Below are positions 15,751 to 23,047 of a stretch of DNA of 30,611 bases, in pieces. Positions within the stretch are counted from its first letter, which is position 1, and each line of letters begins with the position of its first letter. The position numbers and the translations under genes were made by a program. The notes under the pieces are model-generated. The model was given only the letters and a program-made list of their open reading frames with translations, did no database searches and was not told where the DNA came from. Location of the stretch: the NCBI GenBank assembly GCA_900556185.1, contig USNN01000002.1, forward strand, positions 1-30,611, given 5' to 3'. The stretch comes from an uncultured Eubacteriales bacterium (GTDB taxonomy: Bacteria > Bacillota > Clostridia > Christensenellales > UBA1242).

Positions 15751-17973
15751 TTATTCAATTATTTCAAGCGGAGCAAACTTAAGTGAAAGTGTTTTAACCC
15801 CCGCTATTTCAAACTTAATAGTTACAAAAGCACTAGCATAATCGGTAACGGCAACAATAACTTCACCCTTACCAAAACTCTTGTGGAATACTTTTGTGCC
15901 AACTTTAAATTTCTTATATTGGTCTATTTTACTGCTATCTACTTTTTCAGTTTTCGCTTCGGTTACGCCATCATCATACAAGTCGTCACTAGTAAATCGC
16001 CGATAAGAACTTGCGGTTTCATCTTTAGGTTTTGGCGATCCATAAAGCGAAGATGATAGCCCAGCTTCCCTAATGAACCTAGACTCCATAGTTCCTTCTG
16101 TTCGCCTAGATTCAAAGTTAAATTTACTAGATGGTCTTGTTATAAATAACTTTTCTTTGGCTCTTGTTACAGCAACATACATAAGCCTGCGTTCTTCTTC
16201 AAGTTCGTTTGAATCCATAGAGTTAATAGCCCTAGATAGTGGCAACACGCCATCTACTAAACCCACCAAAAATACCACTCTAAATTCTAGGCCCTTTGCT
16301 GAGTGAATTGTCATTATAGACGCATGGTTTTCTTCTTCATCTAATGTGTCTATATCCCTACTTAAGGTTATACTTTGAAGGTAATCATCTATGGTTGCGT
16401 TTTCGTTTGCTTCTTCAAATTCCACAATAGATTTTTCTAATGTTTCTATGTTCATAATTTTTGTAAGTTCTTCTTCTACTAGCCTTGAAAACACAGTTTT
16501 TATTGAAAATACATCAATAAGTTTTGCCATTAAGCCCGATATAGAATAACTAGCTTTATCTTCTATAATTGGTTGCAATACACTAACTACTGGTTGCAAT
16601 TTTCTTATCGTGGAGTTATCTAACCCTAGCCCACTTCTTGCAACCTCGTAAGCACTCATACCAGTTTGCATAGAAACTGACATAATTTTATCTATTGTAG
16701 CATCACCAATACCCTTTTTAGGGAAAGATAATACCCGTATAAAACTATCATTATCTTTAGGGTTGCTTACAATTTTTAAATAACTAAGTGCGTCTTTTAC
16801 TTCTTTTCTTTCAAAAAATTTAAAACCGCCATACACATCGTATGGAATTTGGTAATTTAAAAACTTTTCTTCTATCACCCTACTTAGTGAGTTAATTCGC
16901 ATAAGCACGGCAAAATCGCTGTATTTGTAGCCATCATTAGTTACCATATTTTTTATGGTGGTTGCCACAAACTCGGCTTCGTCTAGGTCGCTATATTGCA
17001 CGACATAACTAACCTTATCGCCTTCTAAGTTCTCCGTCCAAAGTTTTTTGTCTAAACGATTATCGTTATTTTTTATAATTTTATTCGCAAGCGTTAAAAT
17101 ATTTTTTGTAGACCTATAATTTTGCTCTAACTTAAATATTTTAACGTCTTTATATTCATCTATAAATTTTTGCACATTAGTAAATTTTGCACCACGCCAA
17201 CTATAAATGCATTGGTCTTCATCACCAACGACAAAAACATTGCCATACTTCCCTGACAAAATTTTTACAAGTTTATATTGAACAACATTAGTGTCCTGAA
17301 ACTCATCTACATGAATATACTTAAATTTGTTTTGATAGAACTCTCGAACCCTTTCATTATCTCGCAACAATTCATACGCTTTAATTAGCATATCGTCAAA
17401 ATCTACAGCATTTGAGTTTATTAACTCTCGCTGGTAATTTATATACGCTCTTGTTATAATAGGCTCATATTTATCGTGCTTTATTACCTCAGAATAATCT
17501 GATGGAGATAACAATTCATTTTTTGCATTAGAAATATGCCAAGCCACAGTATCAACTTTTAACTTGTTTTTTTCGAGTGCCACAAACTCAGCATCTTGTT
17601 GCAATATTCGTTTTATAAGCCTATCTTTTTCTGCATCACCATAAATAGAAAAGTTAGAATCTAACCCAACCAAACTTGCATCCATTCGCAAAATTTTTGA
17701 ACACATAGCGTGAAATGTGCAAATCCACATTTCTTGAACGGCAAGATTAAGACCAGCCAACCTTTCTTTCATTTCATTAGCAGCTTTATTTGTAAATGTT
17801 ATTGCTAAAATATTACTAGGCAAAACGCCATTATCTTCAATTAAATGTGCAATTCTATGCGTTAAAAGTCTTGTTTTACCAGAACCCGCCCCAGCAGTAA
17901 CAAGCACTGCTCCTTCGGTTGCTTCGGCGGGTCTACGTTGTTCATCATTTAATTTATCTAATATGTTACTCAT
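15751..17973 (-). CDS. pcrA: ATP-dependent DNA helicase PcrA (UvrD/Rep family)
   Basis: PcrA is an essential 3'-5' superfamily 1 helicase for repair and for clearing RecA or stalled polymerases from DNA. The 740-residue protein shows the Q-motif LNDEQRRPAEA, Walker A GAGSGKT (28-34) and Walker B box HVDEFQDTN. It also has VGDEDQCIYSWRGA (motif III), EQNYRST (motif IV), MTIHSAKGLEF (motif V) and VAVTRAKEKL (motif VI). A C-terminal Tudor-like RNA-polymerase-interaction domain (KVGTKVFHKSFGKGEV) completes it. Length matches the family. Promoter at 17995-18023 and AAGGAAA ribosome-binding site. It is first in the pcrA-ligA unit. Confidence 0.98.
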   Translation of the reverse strand: MSNILDKLNDEQRRPAEATEGAVLVTAGAGSGKTRLLTHRIAHLIEDNGVLPSNILAITFTNKAANEMKERLAGLNLAVQEMWICTFHAMCSKILRMDASLVGLDSNFSIYGDAEKDRLIKRILQQDAEFVALEKNKLKVDTVAWHISNAKNELLSPSDYSEVIKHDKYEPIITRAYINYQRELINSNAVDFDDMLIKAYELLRDNERVREFYQNKFKYIHVDEFQDTNVVQYKLVKILSGKYGNVFVVGDEDQCIYSWRGAKFTNVQKFIDEYKDVKIFKLEQNYRSTKNILTLANKIIKNNDNRLDKKLWTENLEGDKVSYVVQYSDLDEAEFVATTIKNMVTNDGYKYSDFAVLMRINSLSRVIEEKFLNYQIPYDVYGGFKFFERKEVKDALSYLKIVSNPKDNDSFIRVLSFPKKGIGDATIDKIMSVSMQTGMSAYEVARSGLGLDNSTIRKLQPVVSVLQPIIEDKASYSISGLMAKLIDVFSIKTVFSRLVEEELTKIMNIETLEKSIVEFEEANENATIDDYLQSITLSRDIDTLDEEENHASIMTIHSAKGLEFRVVFLVGLVDGVLPLSRAINSMDSNELEEERRLMYVAVTRAKEKLFITRPSSKFNFESRRTEGTMESRFIREAGLSSSLYGSPKPKDETASSYRRFTSDDLYDDGVTEAKTEKVDSSKIDQYKKFKVGTKVFHKSFGKGEVIVAVTDYASAFVTIKFEIAGVKTLSLKFAPLEIIE

Positions 17974-17994
17974 AATTAATTTCCTTACTTAGTA

Positions 17995-18023
17995 ATTGTA
18001 ACATATTACCCACTATTTAGCAA
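17995..18023 (-). promoter_or_regulatory. Sigma-A promoter for pcrA-ligA
   Basis: On the minus strand, -35 TTGCTA (18018-18023), a 17-base spacer and -10 TACAAT (17995-18000) lie about 20 bases before the pcrA start. Both are near consensus. No terminator is obvious between the upstream Spo0A-like gene and this promoter. Confidence 0.7.
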
Positions 18024-18046
18024 AGATAATTTTTTTAAAACTAAAA

Positions 18047-18427
18047 TTAATCATCAATATTTAAAAACTTAACCGCTTCAGCAATAGCCATAATAAAACT
18101 TTTGGGCTTTCCATCAATTAAAGCATTCTTAATTAAAATATTCGGACACACAACATCCTTAGCACTAATCATTGAACAGCCAACACTGTCAATAACGCAT
18201 TTAATACATTTTTCTACTGAATTTTTATTTATATTACGCTTGTCTGCAATTTTATTATATACATCTTTAGTCATATTAACACGACTAGAATTACAACAAA
18301 GCGTTAAAAATATCGCTTCTTTGAGCATTGAATACCCAACCAGCGAAGTATTAAATGGAAATTTAAACAATAAATTGCTAATAGCCCGCTTCTCCTCATT
18401 ATAGTTTACTAAACTTGAATTAATCAT
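18047..18427 (-). CDS. Spo0A-type DNA-binding domain protein lacking the receiver domain
   Basis: The whole 126-residue protein aligns by eye with the C-terminal DNA-binding domain of Spo0A (residues about 150-267 of the B. subtilis protein). Residues shared include GY..L+EAI (31-39), MTKDVYNKIADK (52-63 against ITKVLYPDIAKK), the recognition-helix segment SVEKCIKCVID (70-80 against RVERAIRHAIE; Glu kept, two Arg replaced by Lys), and GKPKSFIMAIAEAVKF (106-121 against KPTNSEFIAMVADKL). There is no receiver domain, and only 185 bases separate it from spoIVB. Its place right after spoIVB is the standard spo0A locus. It has a sigma-A promoter and a GGTGA ribosome-binding site. Six Cys in 126 residues is unusual. 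Either spo0A has lost phosphorylation control here, or this is a paralogue and full-length Spo0A lies elsewhere. Confidence 0.85.
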   Translation of the reverse strand: MINSSLVNYNEEKRAISNLLFKFPFNTSLVGYSMLKEAIFLTLCCNSSRVNMTKDVYNKIADKRNINKNSVEKCIKCVIDSVGCSMISAKDVVCPNILIKNALIDGKPKSFIMAIAEAVKFLNIDD

Positions 18428-18457
18428 TTAAAATCACCGATCCTTTCATTTTAAATA

Positions 18458-18486
18458 ATTATAGGGCTTAAAAACAATTAAATCAA
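18458..18486 (-). promoter_or_regulatory. Sigma-A promoter for the Spo0A-like gene
   Basis: On the minus strand, -35 TTGATT (18481-18486), a 17-base spacer and a perfect -10 TATAAT (18458-18463) lie about 30 bases before the start codon. Just upstream, TGTCAAA (18502-18508, plus strand) is one base from the Spo0A box TGTCGAA. The rest of 18428-18612 is AT-rich with a short TCAAAAA/TTTTTGA hairpin (18526-18545) and no reading frame I can support. Confidence 0.6.
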
Positions 18487-18612
18487 AAAAATAAATGATT
18501 TTGTCAAAAATATTTTTTATCGGTATCAAAAACTACGCTTTTTGAATTTTTTTAACAAGAAAAACCATAGAATCCATATTGGCTACCGTTCAAAATTTTC
18601 AAAAACTGCAAT

Positions 18613-19722
18613 TTATTGCACCATTGTTGTAATAAAGCTTGCAAAACCCTTTTTAGGGTCACTTACAAACACATGAGTTACGCAACCAATTATCTTATTA
18701 TTCTGCACAATTGGGCTTCCGCTCATACCTTGCACTATGCCACCTGTTAAACTTAAAAGTTCTTCATCTACTATTCTTATTACCATACACTTATCACCAC
18801 TGGTGGACGTGTAATTATTTTTAATAATTTCTATTTCATATTCTTTTGGGCTTATTCCATCTACAGTCGAAATAATTTTAGCCGAACCCATTTTAACTTC
18901 GCTTGGTAAAGCAATTTCTAATTTTTGACCACCAAAAGTTTCACCGTCAAAATTATCCAACTTTCCATAAACGCCACTTTTTTTATTATCGGTAACACAA
19001 CCAATTGTGTTCGAGTTTTTCAAAAACAAACCCTTCAATTCACCGGGTGCTCCTTTTTCGCCTTTTTTAATTCCTATAATACTGCATTTATAAACCCTGC
19101 CACCGCTTACTGGAATTATCGCCCCTGTATCTATATCAGTAATTGGGTGACCTAGCGAACCGAAGTTTCCAAACTCGTCAACGTAGGTCATCATACCAAC
19201 ACCAATAGCGTTATCACGAACCCAAAGACCTAGTCTATAACTATTTGCATATATATCAAACTCGGCCTTTGCTTGCACTATAAACTCAGTGTTGTTTCTT
19301 ACTAGTTTTATGCTTACTTCTTTGCCTATATTTTCTGGCTTATTTACAATTTTAGATATTGTTTCCCCACTTGTAACTGGTTCTCCATTTACTTCTTTTA
19401 TAATATCACCAATAATAATATCCACATTATCTGTTGGGTTAACATAGCCATTATTTGTTATAACAGCACTTTTTTCTACAACTATTGCCCCAGCCCCATC
19501 TATAGAAAACCCTATAGGATAGCCCGAAACATAAACAAACTTTCCGCTAGTTTTAATGGTTTCTTGAACATTTTTCTTTGGCAAAAATAGTTCTATAATT
19601 TTTTTATAAAAAGGTATATTCAAATTATATGGGTTCTTTGGTAACATACTGGTGTTACTCGAAAAACAGCCAACAATTGCAAGCAAACAACACCCTAATT
19701 TAACTAAAAATTTTTTAAACAT
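18613..19722 (-). CDS. spoIVB: SpoIVB serine peptidase (stage IV sporulation, S55 family)
   Basis: SpoIVB is made in the forespore and crosses the inner forespore membrane. It cleaves SpoIVFA so that mother-cell pro-sigma-K can be processed. The 369-residue protein has an N-terminal membrane segment (5-19), a PDZ domain (about 65-155, with IIGDIIKEVNGEPV) and the S55 protease domain. Predicted catalytic residues by comparison with B. subtilis are H192 (SLGHPITDIDTG), D319 and S334 (GGIVQGMSGSPIV). It is shorter than the B. subtilis protein (426), mainly at the N-terminus. That N-terminus ends in the lipobox-like IVGC (C19), so it may be a lipoprotein. It precedes the Spo0A-like gene, the conserved spoIVB-spo0A order. 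Confidence 0.95.
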   Translation of the reverse strand: MFKKFLVKLGCCLLAIVGCFSSNTSMLPKNPYNLNIPFYKKIIELFLPKKNVQETIKTSGKFVYVSGYPIGFSIDGAGAIVVEKSAVITNNGYVNPTDNVDIIIGDIIKEVNGEPVTSGETISKIVNKPENIGKEVSIKLVRNNTEFIVQAKAEFDIYANSYRLGLWVRDNAIGVGMMTYVDEFGNFGSLGHPITDIDTGAIIPVSGGRVYKCSIIGIKKGEKGAPGELKGLFLKNSNTIGCVTDNKKSGVYGKLDNFDGETFGGQKLEIALPSEVKMGSAKIISTVDGISPKEYEIEIIKNNYTSTSGDKCMVIRIVDEELLSLTGGIVQGMSGSPIVQNNKIIGCVTHVFVSDPKKGFASFITTMVQ

Positions 19723-19724
19723 AG

Positions 19725-19754
19725 AAAAACCCTTATATTTTATTATAAGGGTAG
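19725..19754 (-). terminator. Terminator after xseB whose 3' arm carries the spoIVB ribosome-binding site
   Basis: On the minus strand ACCCTTAT (19745-19752) pairs with ATAAGGGT (19729-19736) and TTTTT follows (19725-19729), ending two bases before the spoIVB ATG. The 3' arm contains AAGGG, the only ribosome-binding site for spoIVB. In a readthrough transcript the site is therefore locked in the stem. Confidence 0.85.
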
Positions 19755-19781
19755 TTTGTGCTTATATTATTTAATTATGCA
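19752..19781 (-). promoter_or_regulatory. Candidate sigma-F/sigma-G promoter for spoIVB
   Basis: On the minus strand, -35 TGCATA (19776-19781, overlapping the xseB stop region), a 17-base spacer and CAAACTA (19752-19758) fit the forespore consensus (GHATR, CATnnTA) with one -10 mismatch. B. subtilis spoIVB is transcribed by sigma-F and sigma-G. The predicted start, near 19745, lies at the end of the terminator's 5' arm. Confidence 0.5.
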
Positions 19782-19989
19782 GGTCATCAAACTTAATTTC
19801 AGTGAAACTGTCTAGTTCTTTTTTAAGTTCGACAATCTTCTCTTTGCTTGCTTTTATATACTCATAAGATTCCTTAATTAGTTTAACGCCTTCTTCAAAT
19901 AATTTTAAGGCCTCTTTTGTTTCTATTTTAGGGTCGCTAAGCAAGTTTGCAATTTCTTCTATTCTTGCATTTTTTTCTTCTAAATTCAT
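19771..19989 (-). CDS. xseB: Exodeoxyribonuclease VII small subunit
   Basis: XseB is the small regulatory subunit of exonuclease VII, which degrades single-stranded DNA from both ends. The 72-residue, mostly helical protein has the family core: NARIEEIANLLSDPKIETKEALKLFEEGVKLIKES, with the conserved L..L..G..L pattern and a following coiled helix. Length is typical (60-85). Its ATG overlaps the xseA stop by 4 bases (ATGA), and its ribosome-binding site GGAGAAA is in the xseA end, so translation is coupled. It is the last gene of the asp23-nusB-xseAB unit, ended by the hairpin at 19725-19754. Confidence 0.93.
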   Translation of the reverse strand: MNLEEKNARIEEIANLLSDPKIETKEALKLFEEGVKLIKESYEYIKASKEKIVELKKELDSFTEIKFDDLHN

Positions 19990-21176
19990 TTCACTTTCTC
20001 CTGTATTGATTTTACTGTGGCTGATATTTCACCATCTAGCAAACTCATATTTACTTCGTCGTTTTCTTTTAACTCTTTAACCGATATAACCGCTTTATTG
20101 TTTTTAGATAACTTAATATAACCTTTTTCCATAATAGAAACAGGGTTTAATGATACTAGTTTTTCTTGCATTAAATCGGTTCTTAGTTTTAATACATCTA
20201 AACTATGCTCCATTTTATCAAATAAAACAGCCTTATTGTTATTCAGTTCTTTATTTGCTTGCATTAACTTACTAGTCAACGAGTTTAGCATTTTTTGCTT
20301 GTTTGAGTCCACCGAGCCTAAAACATAACTTAAATTATTTAAGTTGTTTTGAATAAACCCATTTAGTGGTTGAATTAACCCTGAAATATATTCGTTTTCA
20401 TCAAAGAACACCATTTCACTTGCTACACTTGGTGTAGAAGCACGCCTATCTGCCACGAAGTCTATGATAGAAAAATCATTTTCGTGACCAATTGCACTAA
20501 CTATAGGCGTTTTAGCATTAAACACAGCCCTAGCAACCGCTTCAGAGTTAAATGGTTGATAATCTTCAAAACTGCCACCACCACGAGCAACAATAATCAC
20601 ATCCACGCCATAATTATCTAAGTAATTAATGCCCGCCACAATTTCTTCAATTGCTCCAATGCCCTGCACCTTCGCTGGATACAAAACAATGTCTGAGCAG
20701 TGATTTTTTGCATGCTTAACCCGAATTATATCTCTTATAACCGCCCCTGTTCGGCTAGTTACCACACCAACTCTTTTCACAAACTTTGGCAATGGTTTTT
20801 TATATTCTTCACTAAACAAGCCTTCTTTTTCTAGGTTTTCTTTTAGTTTTAAATATTCTTGATATAATTCACCAATGCCATACTTTTCTATTTTTGATAC
20901 AACAAAACTTAATTTGCCACCTTTAATGTAGTAATTAAGTTTGCCTTTAACCGATACTTTATCTCCAAACTTGAAGCCATCTACTATAAAACTATCAAAT
21001 GCAACACAATTAAGTGTTGCATTATCGTCTTTTATATCAAAGTAAATTGCCTTACCAGACTGCTTAAAGTTGGTTATTTCACCAACAACTTTAATACCAA
21101 TCAAAAGTTCTTCGTTATCGAAAATATTTTTAATGTATGTGTTTAATTGCGTTACCGATAATGTAAGTTCACTCAT
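19986..21176 (-). CDS. xseA: Exodeoxyribonuclease VII large subunit
   Basis: XseA is the catalytic subunit of exonuclease VII. The 396-residue protein has an N-terminal OB fold (LSVTQLNTYIKNIFDNE, with GEITNFKQSGKAIYFDIKD). The catalytic core includes VGVVTSRTGAVIRDI, the ARGGGSFEDYQPFNSEAVARAV motif and SAIGHENDFSIIDFVADRRASTPS. A long helical region (about 265-350) and a small C-terminal domain follow. Length matches compact clostridial forms (about 400). Start ATG 21176 overlaps the nusB stop by one base (TAATG). In B. subtilis folD lies between nusB and xseA; here it is absent. Confidence 0.97.
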   Translation of the reverse strand: MSELTLSVTQLNTYIKNIFDNEELLIGIKVVGEITNFKQSGKAIYFDIKDDNATLNCVAFDSFIVDGFKFGDKVSVKGKLNYYIKGGKLSFVVSKIEKYGIGELYQEYLKLKENLEKEGLFSEEYKKPLPKFVKRVGVVTSRTGAVIRDIIRVKHAKNHCSDIVLYPAKVQGIGAIEEIVAGINYLDNYGVDVIIVARGGGSFEDYQPFNSEAVARAVFNAKTPIVSAIGHENDFSIIDFVADRRASTPSVASEMVFFDENEYISGLIQPLNGFIQNNLNNLSYVLGSVDSNKQKMLNSLTSKLMQANKELNNNKAVLFDKMEHSLDVLKLRTDLMQEKLVSLNPVSIMEKGYIKLSKNNKAVISVKELKENDEVNMSLLDGEISATVKSIQEKVK

Positions 21177-21568
21177 TAATTTTCAACCTTTGCAAAATTT
21201 TTCAATACACCATTTATAAAGCTAACACTTTTTTCTGTGCTATATATTTTTGCAAGGTTAAGCGCTTCGTTTATGCTTACAGCAACTGGAATTTCTGGAA
21301 CATATTTAATTTCGTAAAGTGCAACAACCAAAAGTGCTAGGTCTACTTTGTACACTCTTTCTATTGTGTAGCCTTTTGTAAACTTGCCAATTTCAGACAC
21401 AAGTTCATCATAATTATTTATAATTCCGTTATAGCAGTTAGATAAATAACTATCATCTATTTTTTTGTCTTCAATAAACTCATTTAAAAAATCTTCATTT
21501 TTTTCTTTTAGAAGCGAATATTCAAATACCAACTTAAATAACGCATCTCTTGTTTCTATTCTTCCCAT
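21176..21568 (-). CDS. nusB: Transcription antitermination protein NusB
   Basis: NusB with NusE binds boxA RNA to prevent premature termination in rRNA operons. The 130-residue all-helical protein has the N-terminal R..LF.L.FEYSL pattern, a middle VDLALLVVALYEIKYVPEIPVAVSINEAL stretch that is diagnostic of the family, and the C-terminal NLAKIYSTEKSVSFINGVLKNF. Length is typical. AGGAGAAA ribosome-binding site five bases before ATG. It lies between the membrane-anchored Lys-rich gene (8 bases upstream) and xseA (overlap of one base). Confidence 0.96.
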   Translation of the reverse strand: MGRIETRDALFKLVFEYSLLKEKNEDFLNEFIEDKKIDDSYLSNCYNGIINNYDELVSEIGKFTKGYTIERVYKVDLALLVVALYEIKYVPEIPVAVSINEALNLAKIYSTEKSVSFINGVLKNFAKVEN

Positions 21569-21576
21569 TTTTTCTC

Positions 21577-22536
21577 CTAAATATCTGGAAATGCTTCTCC
21601 GATATAACCATCTTTTTGTGGAATTTTTTTTGTCACCTTTGGTGGGCTAGACGATTGTGGTGACCTAATTGCCGACCCCGTGTGATTAGATTGCAAACTG
21701 TTCCAAAAATCGCTATCACTTTTTGTAATTTTTTCTACTTGTGGAGTTTCTGGCTTTTTAACTTCTGTGTTTGCAGTTGGTTGTGGCTTAGTTGCGTCTT
21801 TGCCTGAATTACCACCATCTTTTGCTTTATCTTTAGGGGCATCGACTTTGCCTTTATCCTTGCCCTTATCTTTGCTTTTTGGTGGCTTGAATGGCACAAC
21901 TGAACCTTTGCCTTTTTTCTCTGCTTTTTTCTTATCCTTTGCCTTAGCAGCACTCTCTGCCTCTTTTGTGGCAGGTTTCTCGGCTTTATTATCAGCCATT
22001 TCTTTTTTTGTACCTTTAGCGTATAAGCCTTTTAGTTTTGGGTTATTAATTGCCCCACCCTTATTTATATCTTTAATTAGGTGCTTTAATACCAAAATTA
22101 TTGGAACTTGGTTTCCGTTTTCATCAAATTGTGGCTTTAACCCTAGCATTTCGTATACACTTGGCTCTAAATTGCCTTTTTCATCCAACTTTGTTATTAT
22201 GCCCAAAATTTCGTCAGGAGTCAATAGTTCTCCGTTTTTTTTGTATTGTGGCGACAATTTATATTTATCATAAAATTCTAAAATTGCTTTGTGCCTTAAC
22301 ACTTTTAAAAGTTTATAGTAGGCTATTTGTTTTTTTAGTTTTTTCTCGTTTTCTATTGCGTACAATAAAAAGAGTAAGTTAATAATAAACAAACAAACCG
22401 CAACGGCTAGTGCCACATAAGAAAAAGCGTACAAATACCCGAAGTTACCATAAAACAACTGAACAAGTAAACCCAAAACCGCCAAAAATGAAAACACGAA
22501 GTTTACTTTCAGCACCATCTTCATTTGATTTGTCAT
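21577..22536 (-). CDS. Unrecognised membrane-anchored, Lys-rich protein
   Basis: I do not recognise this 319-residue protein. Two hydrophobic helices (about 12-29 and 36-59) form an N-terminal membrane hairpin. A charged, probably folded segment (65-170) carries two similar acidic turns, KLDEKGNLEP and QFDENGNQVP. Then comes a Lys/Ala/Glu-rich tail with many KDK/KGK units (about 175-265, likely disordered) and a Ser/Pro-rich end. In many Clostridia a small two-helix DUF2273 protein sits here between asp23 and nusB, so this may be an enlarged membrane partner for the Asp23 protein. That is inference from position only. It follows the hairpin at 22553-22590 and has an AGGAAAA ribosome-binding site. 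The tail composition resembles no neighbour. Confidence 0.7.
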   Translation of the reverse strand: MTNQMKMVLKVNFVFSFLAVLGLLVQLFYGNFGYLYAFSYVALAVAVCLFIINLLFLLYAIENEKKLKKQIAYYKLLKVLRHKAILEFYDKYKLSPQYKKNGELLTPDEILGIITKLDEKGNLEPSVYEMLGLKPQFDENGNQVPIILVLKHLIKDINKGGAINNPKLKGLYAKGTKKEMADNKAEKPATKEAESAAKAKDKKKAEKKGKGSVVPFKPPKSKDKGKDKGKVDAPKDKAKDGGNSGKDATKPQPTANTEVKKPETPQVEKITKSDSDFWNSLQSNHTGSAIRSPQSSSPPKVTKKIPQKDGYIGEAFPDI

Positions 22537-22547
22537 AAGATTTTTTC

Positions 22548-22590
22548 CTTACAATAAACCAACCCTGAACATTTTCAAGGTTGGTAAATT
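22548..22590 (-). terminator. Hairpin between asp23 and the Lys-rich gene
   Basis: ACCAACCCTGAA (22558-22569) and TTCAAGGTTGGT (22574-22585) form a 12-pair stem (one G-U) with a 4-base loop. The minus strand continues TTATTG, a weak T-run. It is probably an attenuator that sets the level of the downstream nusB-xseAB genes below asp23. Confidence 0.6.
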
Positions 22591-22591
22591 T

Positions 22592-22969
22592 TTAAATATA
22601 ACTACTTTCGGTTGCTTGAAATGAAACACCAACTATAATTACATTGATTTTTTTAACTTTGTATTCAGTCATACTTTCAACGCTTTTTTTGATGTTTTCT
22701 TGAACTCTATAAGCAACTTCACTAACACTGTAGCCAAATAACACATTTAGATACACTGTTGTTTCAATACCATCATCTGTAAAATTAAGATATATTCCCT
22801 TTTTGAATTTTTGTGATACAAGCCCCATCATAACGCCTTTAGCATTAACCGCAAGAGAAGCCACGCCAGCAATTTCTTTTGCAGATAATTCTATAATCTG
22901 ACTAACAACGGACCTTTGGTAAGACACCCTACCACCCTTTTTCACACTTACTTTAGTTTTGTTTGCCAT
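22592..22969 (-). CDS. Asp23/Gls24 family protein (YqhY-like)
   Basis: This 125-residue protein is the second Asp23-family member in the window. It begins with a basic stretch (MANKTKVSVKKGGRVSYQRS). The Asp23 core follows: VVSQIIELSAKEIAGVASL, TTVYLNVLFGYSVSEVAYRVQENIKKSVESMTEY and the final KKINVIIVGVSF strand. In B. subtilis the Asp23 protein YqhY sits in this place, between accC and nusB; accBC are missing here. It has its own sigma-A promoter (23002-23030), so it can be expressed in growing cells although it follows the spoIIIA operon. The molecular role is unknown. Confidence 0.9.
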   Translation of the reverse strand: MANKTKVSVKKGGRVSYQRSVVSQIIELSAKEIAGVASLAVNAKGVMMGLVSQKFKKGIYLNFTDDGIETTVYLNVLFGYSVSEVAYRVQENIKKSVESMTEYKVKKINVIIVGVSFQATESSYI

Positions 22970-23001
22970 GAGTTTCCCCTTTAGAACAATAATCTAATAG
23001 T

Positions 23002-23030
23002 AGTATATCATAACTCAATTTTTTTTGCAA
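23002..23030 (-). promoter_or_regulatory. Sigma-A promoter for the asp23-nusB-xseAB unit
   Basis: On the minus strand, -35 TTGCAA (23025-23030), a 17-base spacer and -10 TATACT (23002-23007) lie about 30 bases before the Asp23 start. It separates vegetative expression of nusB and xseAB from sporulation control of spoIIIA. Confidence 0.7.
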
Positions 23031-23047
23031 TAATTTTAGATAATTAG

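Noticed and set aside
18526..18553. TCAAAAA/TTTTTGA hairpin followed by T-run on the plus strand
   Set aside because: It faces away from both neighbouring genes, and nothing on the plus strand needs terminating. The stem is all A-T except one pair and can arise by chance in this AT-rich gap.
18565..18590. Possible spoIVB terminator (CCAATA / TATGG then TTTTT on the minus strand)
   Set aside because: The stem is only five pairs with a bulge, too weak to call. spoIVB and the Spo0A-like gene may be partly cotranscribed.
21767..22273. Plus-strand open frame of 168 codons opposite the Lys-rich gene
   Set aside because: It is the complement of Lys-, Ala- and Pro-rich codons and reads as low-complexity Leu/Ser/Phe. 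It has no ribosome-binding site, and the minus-strand frame has better context.
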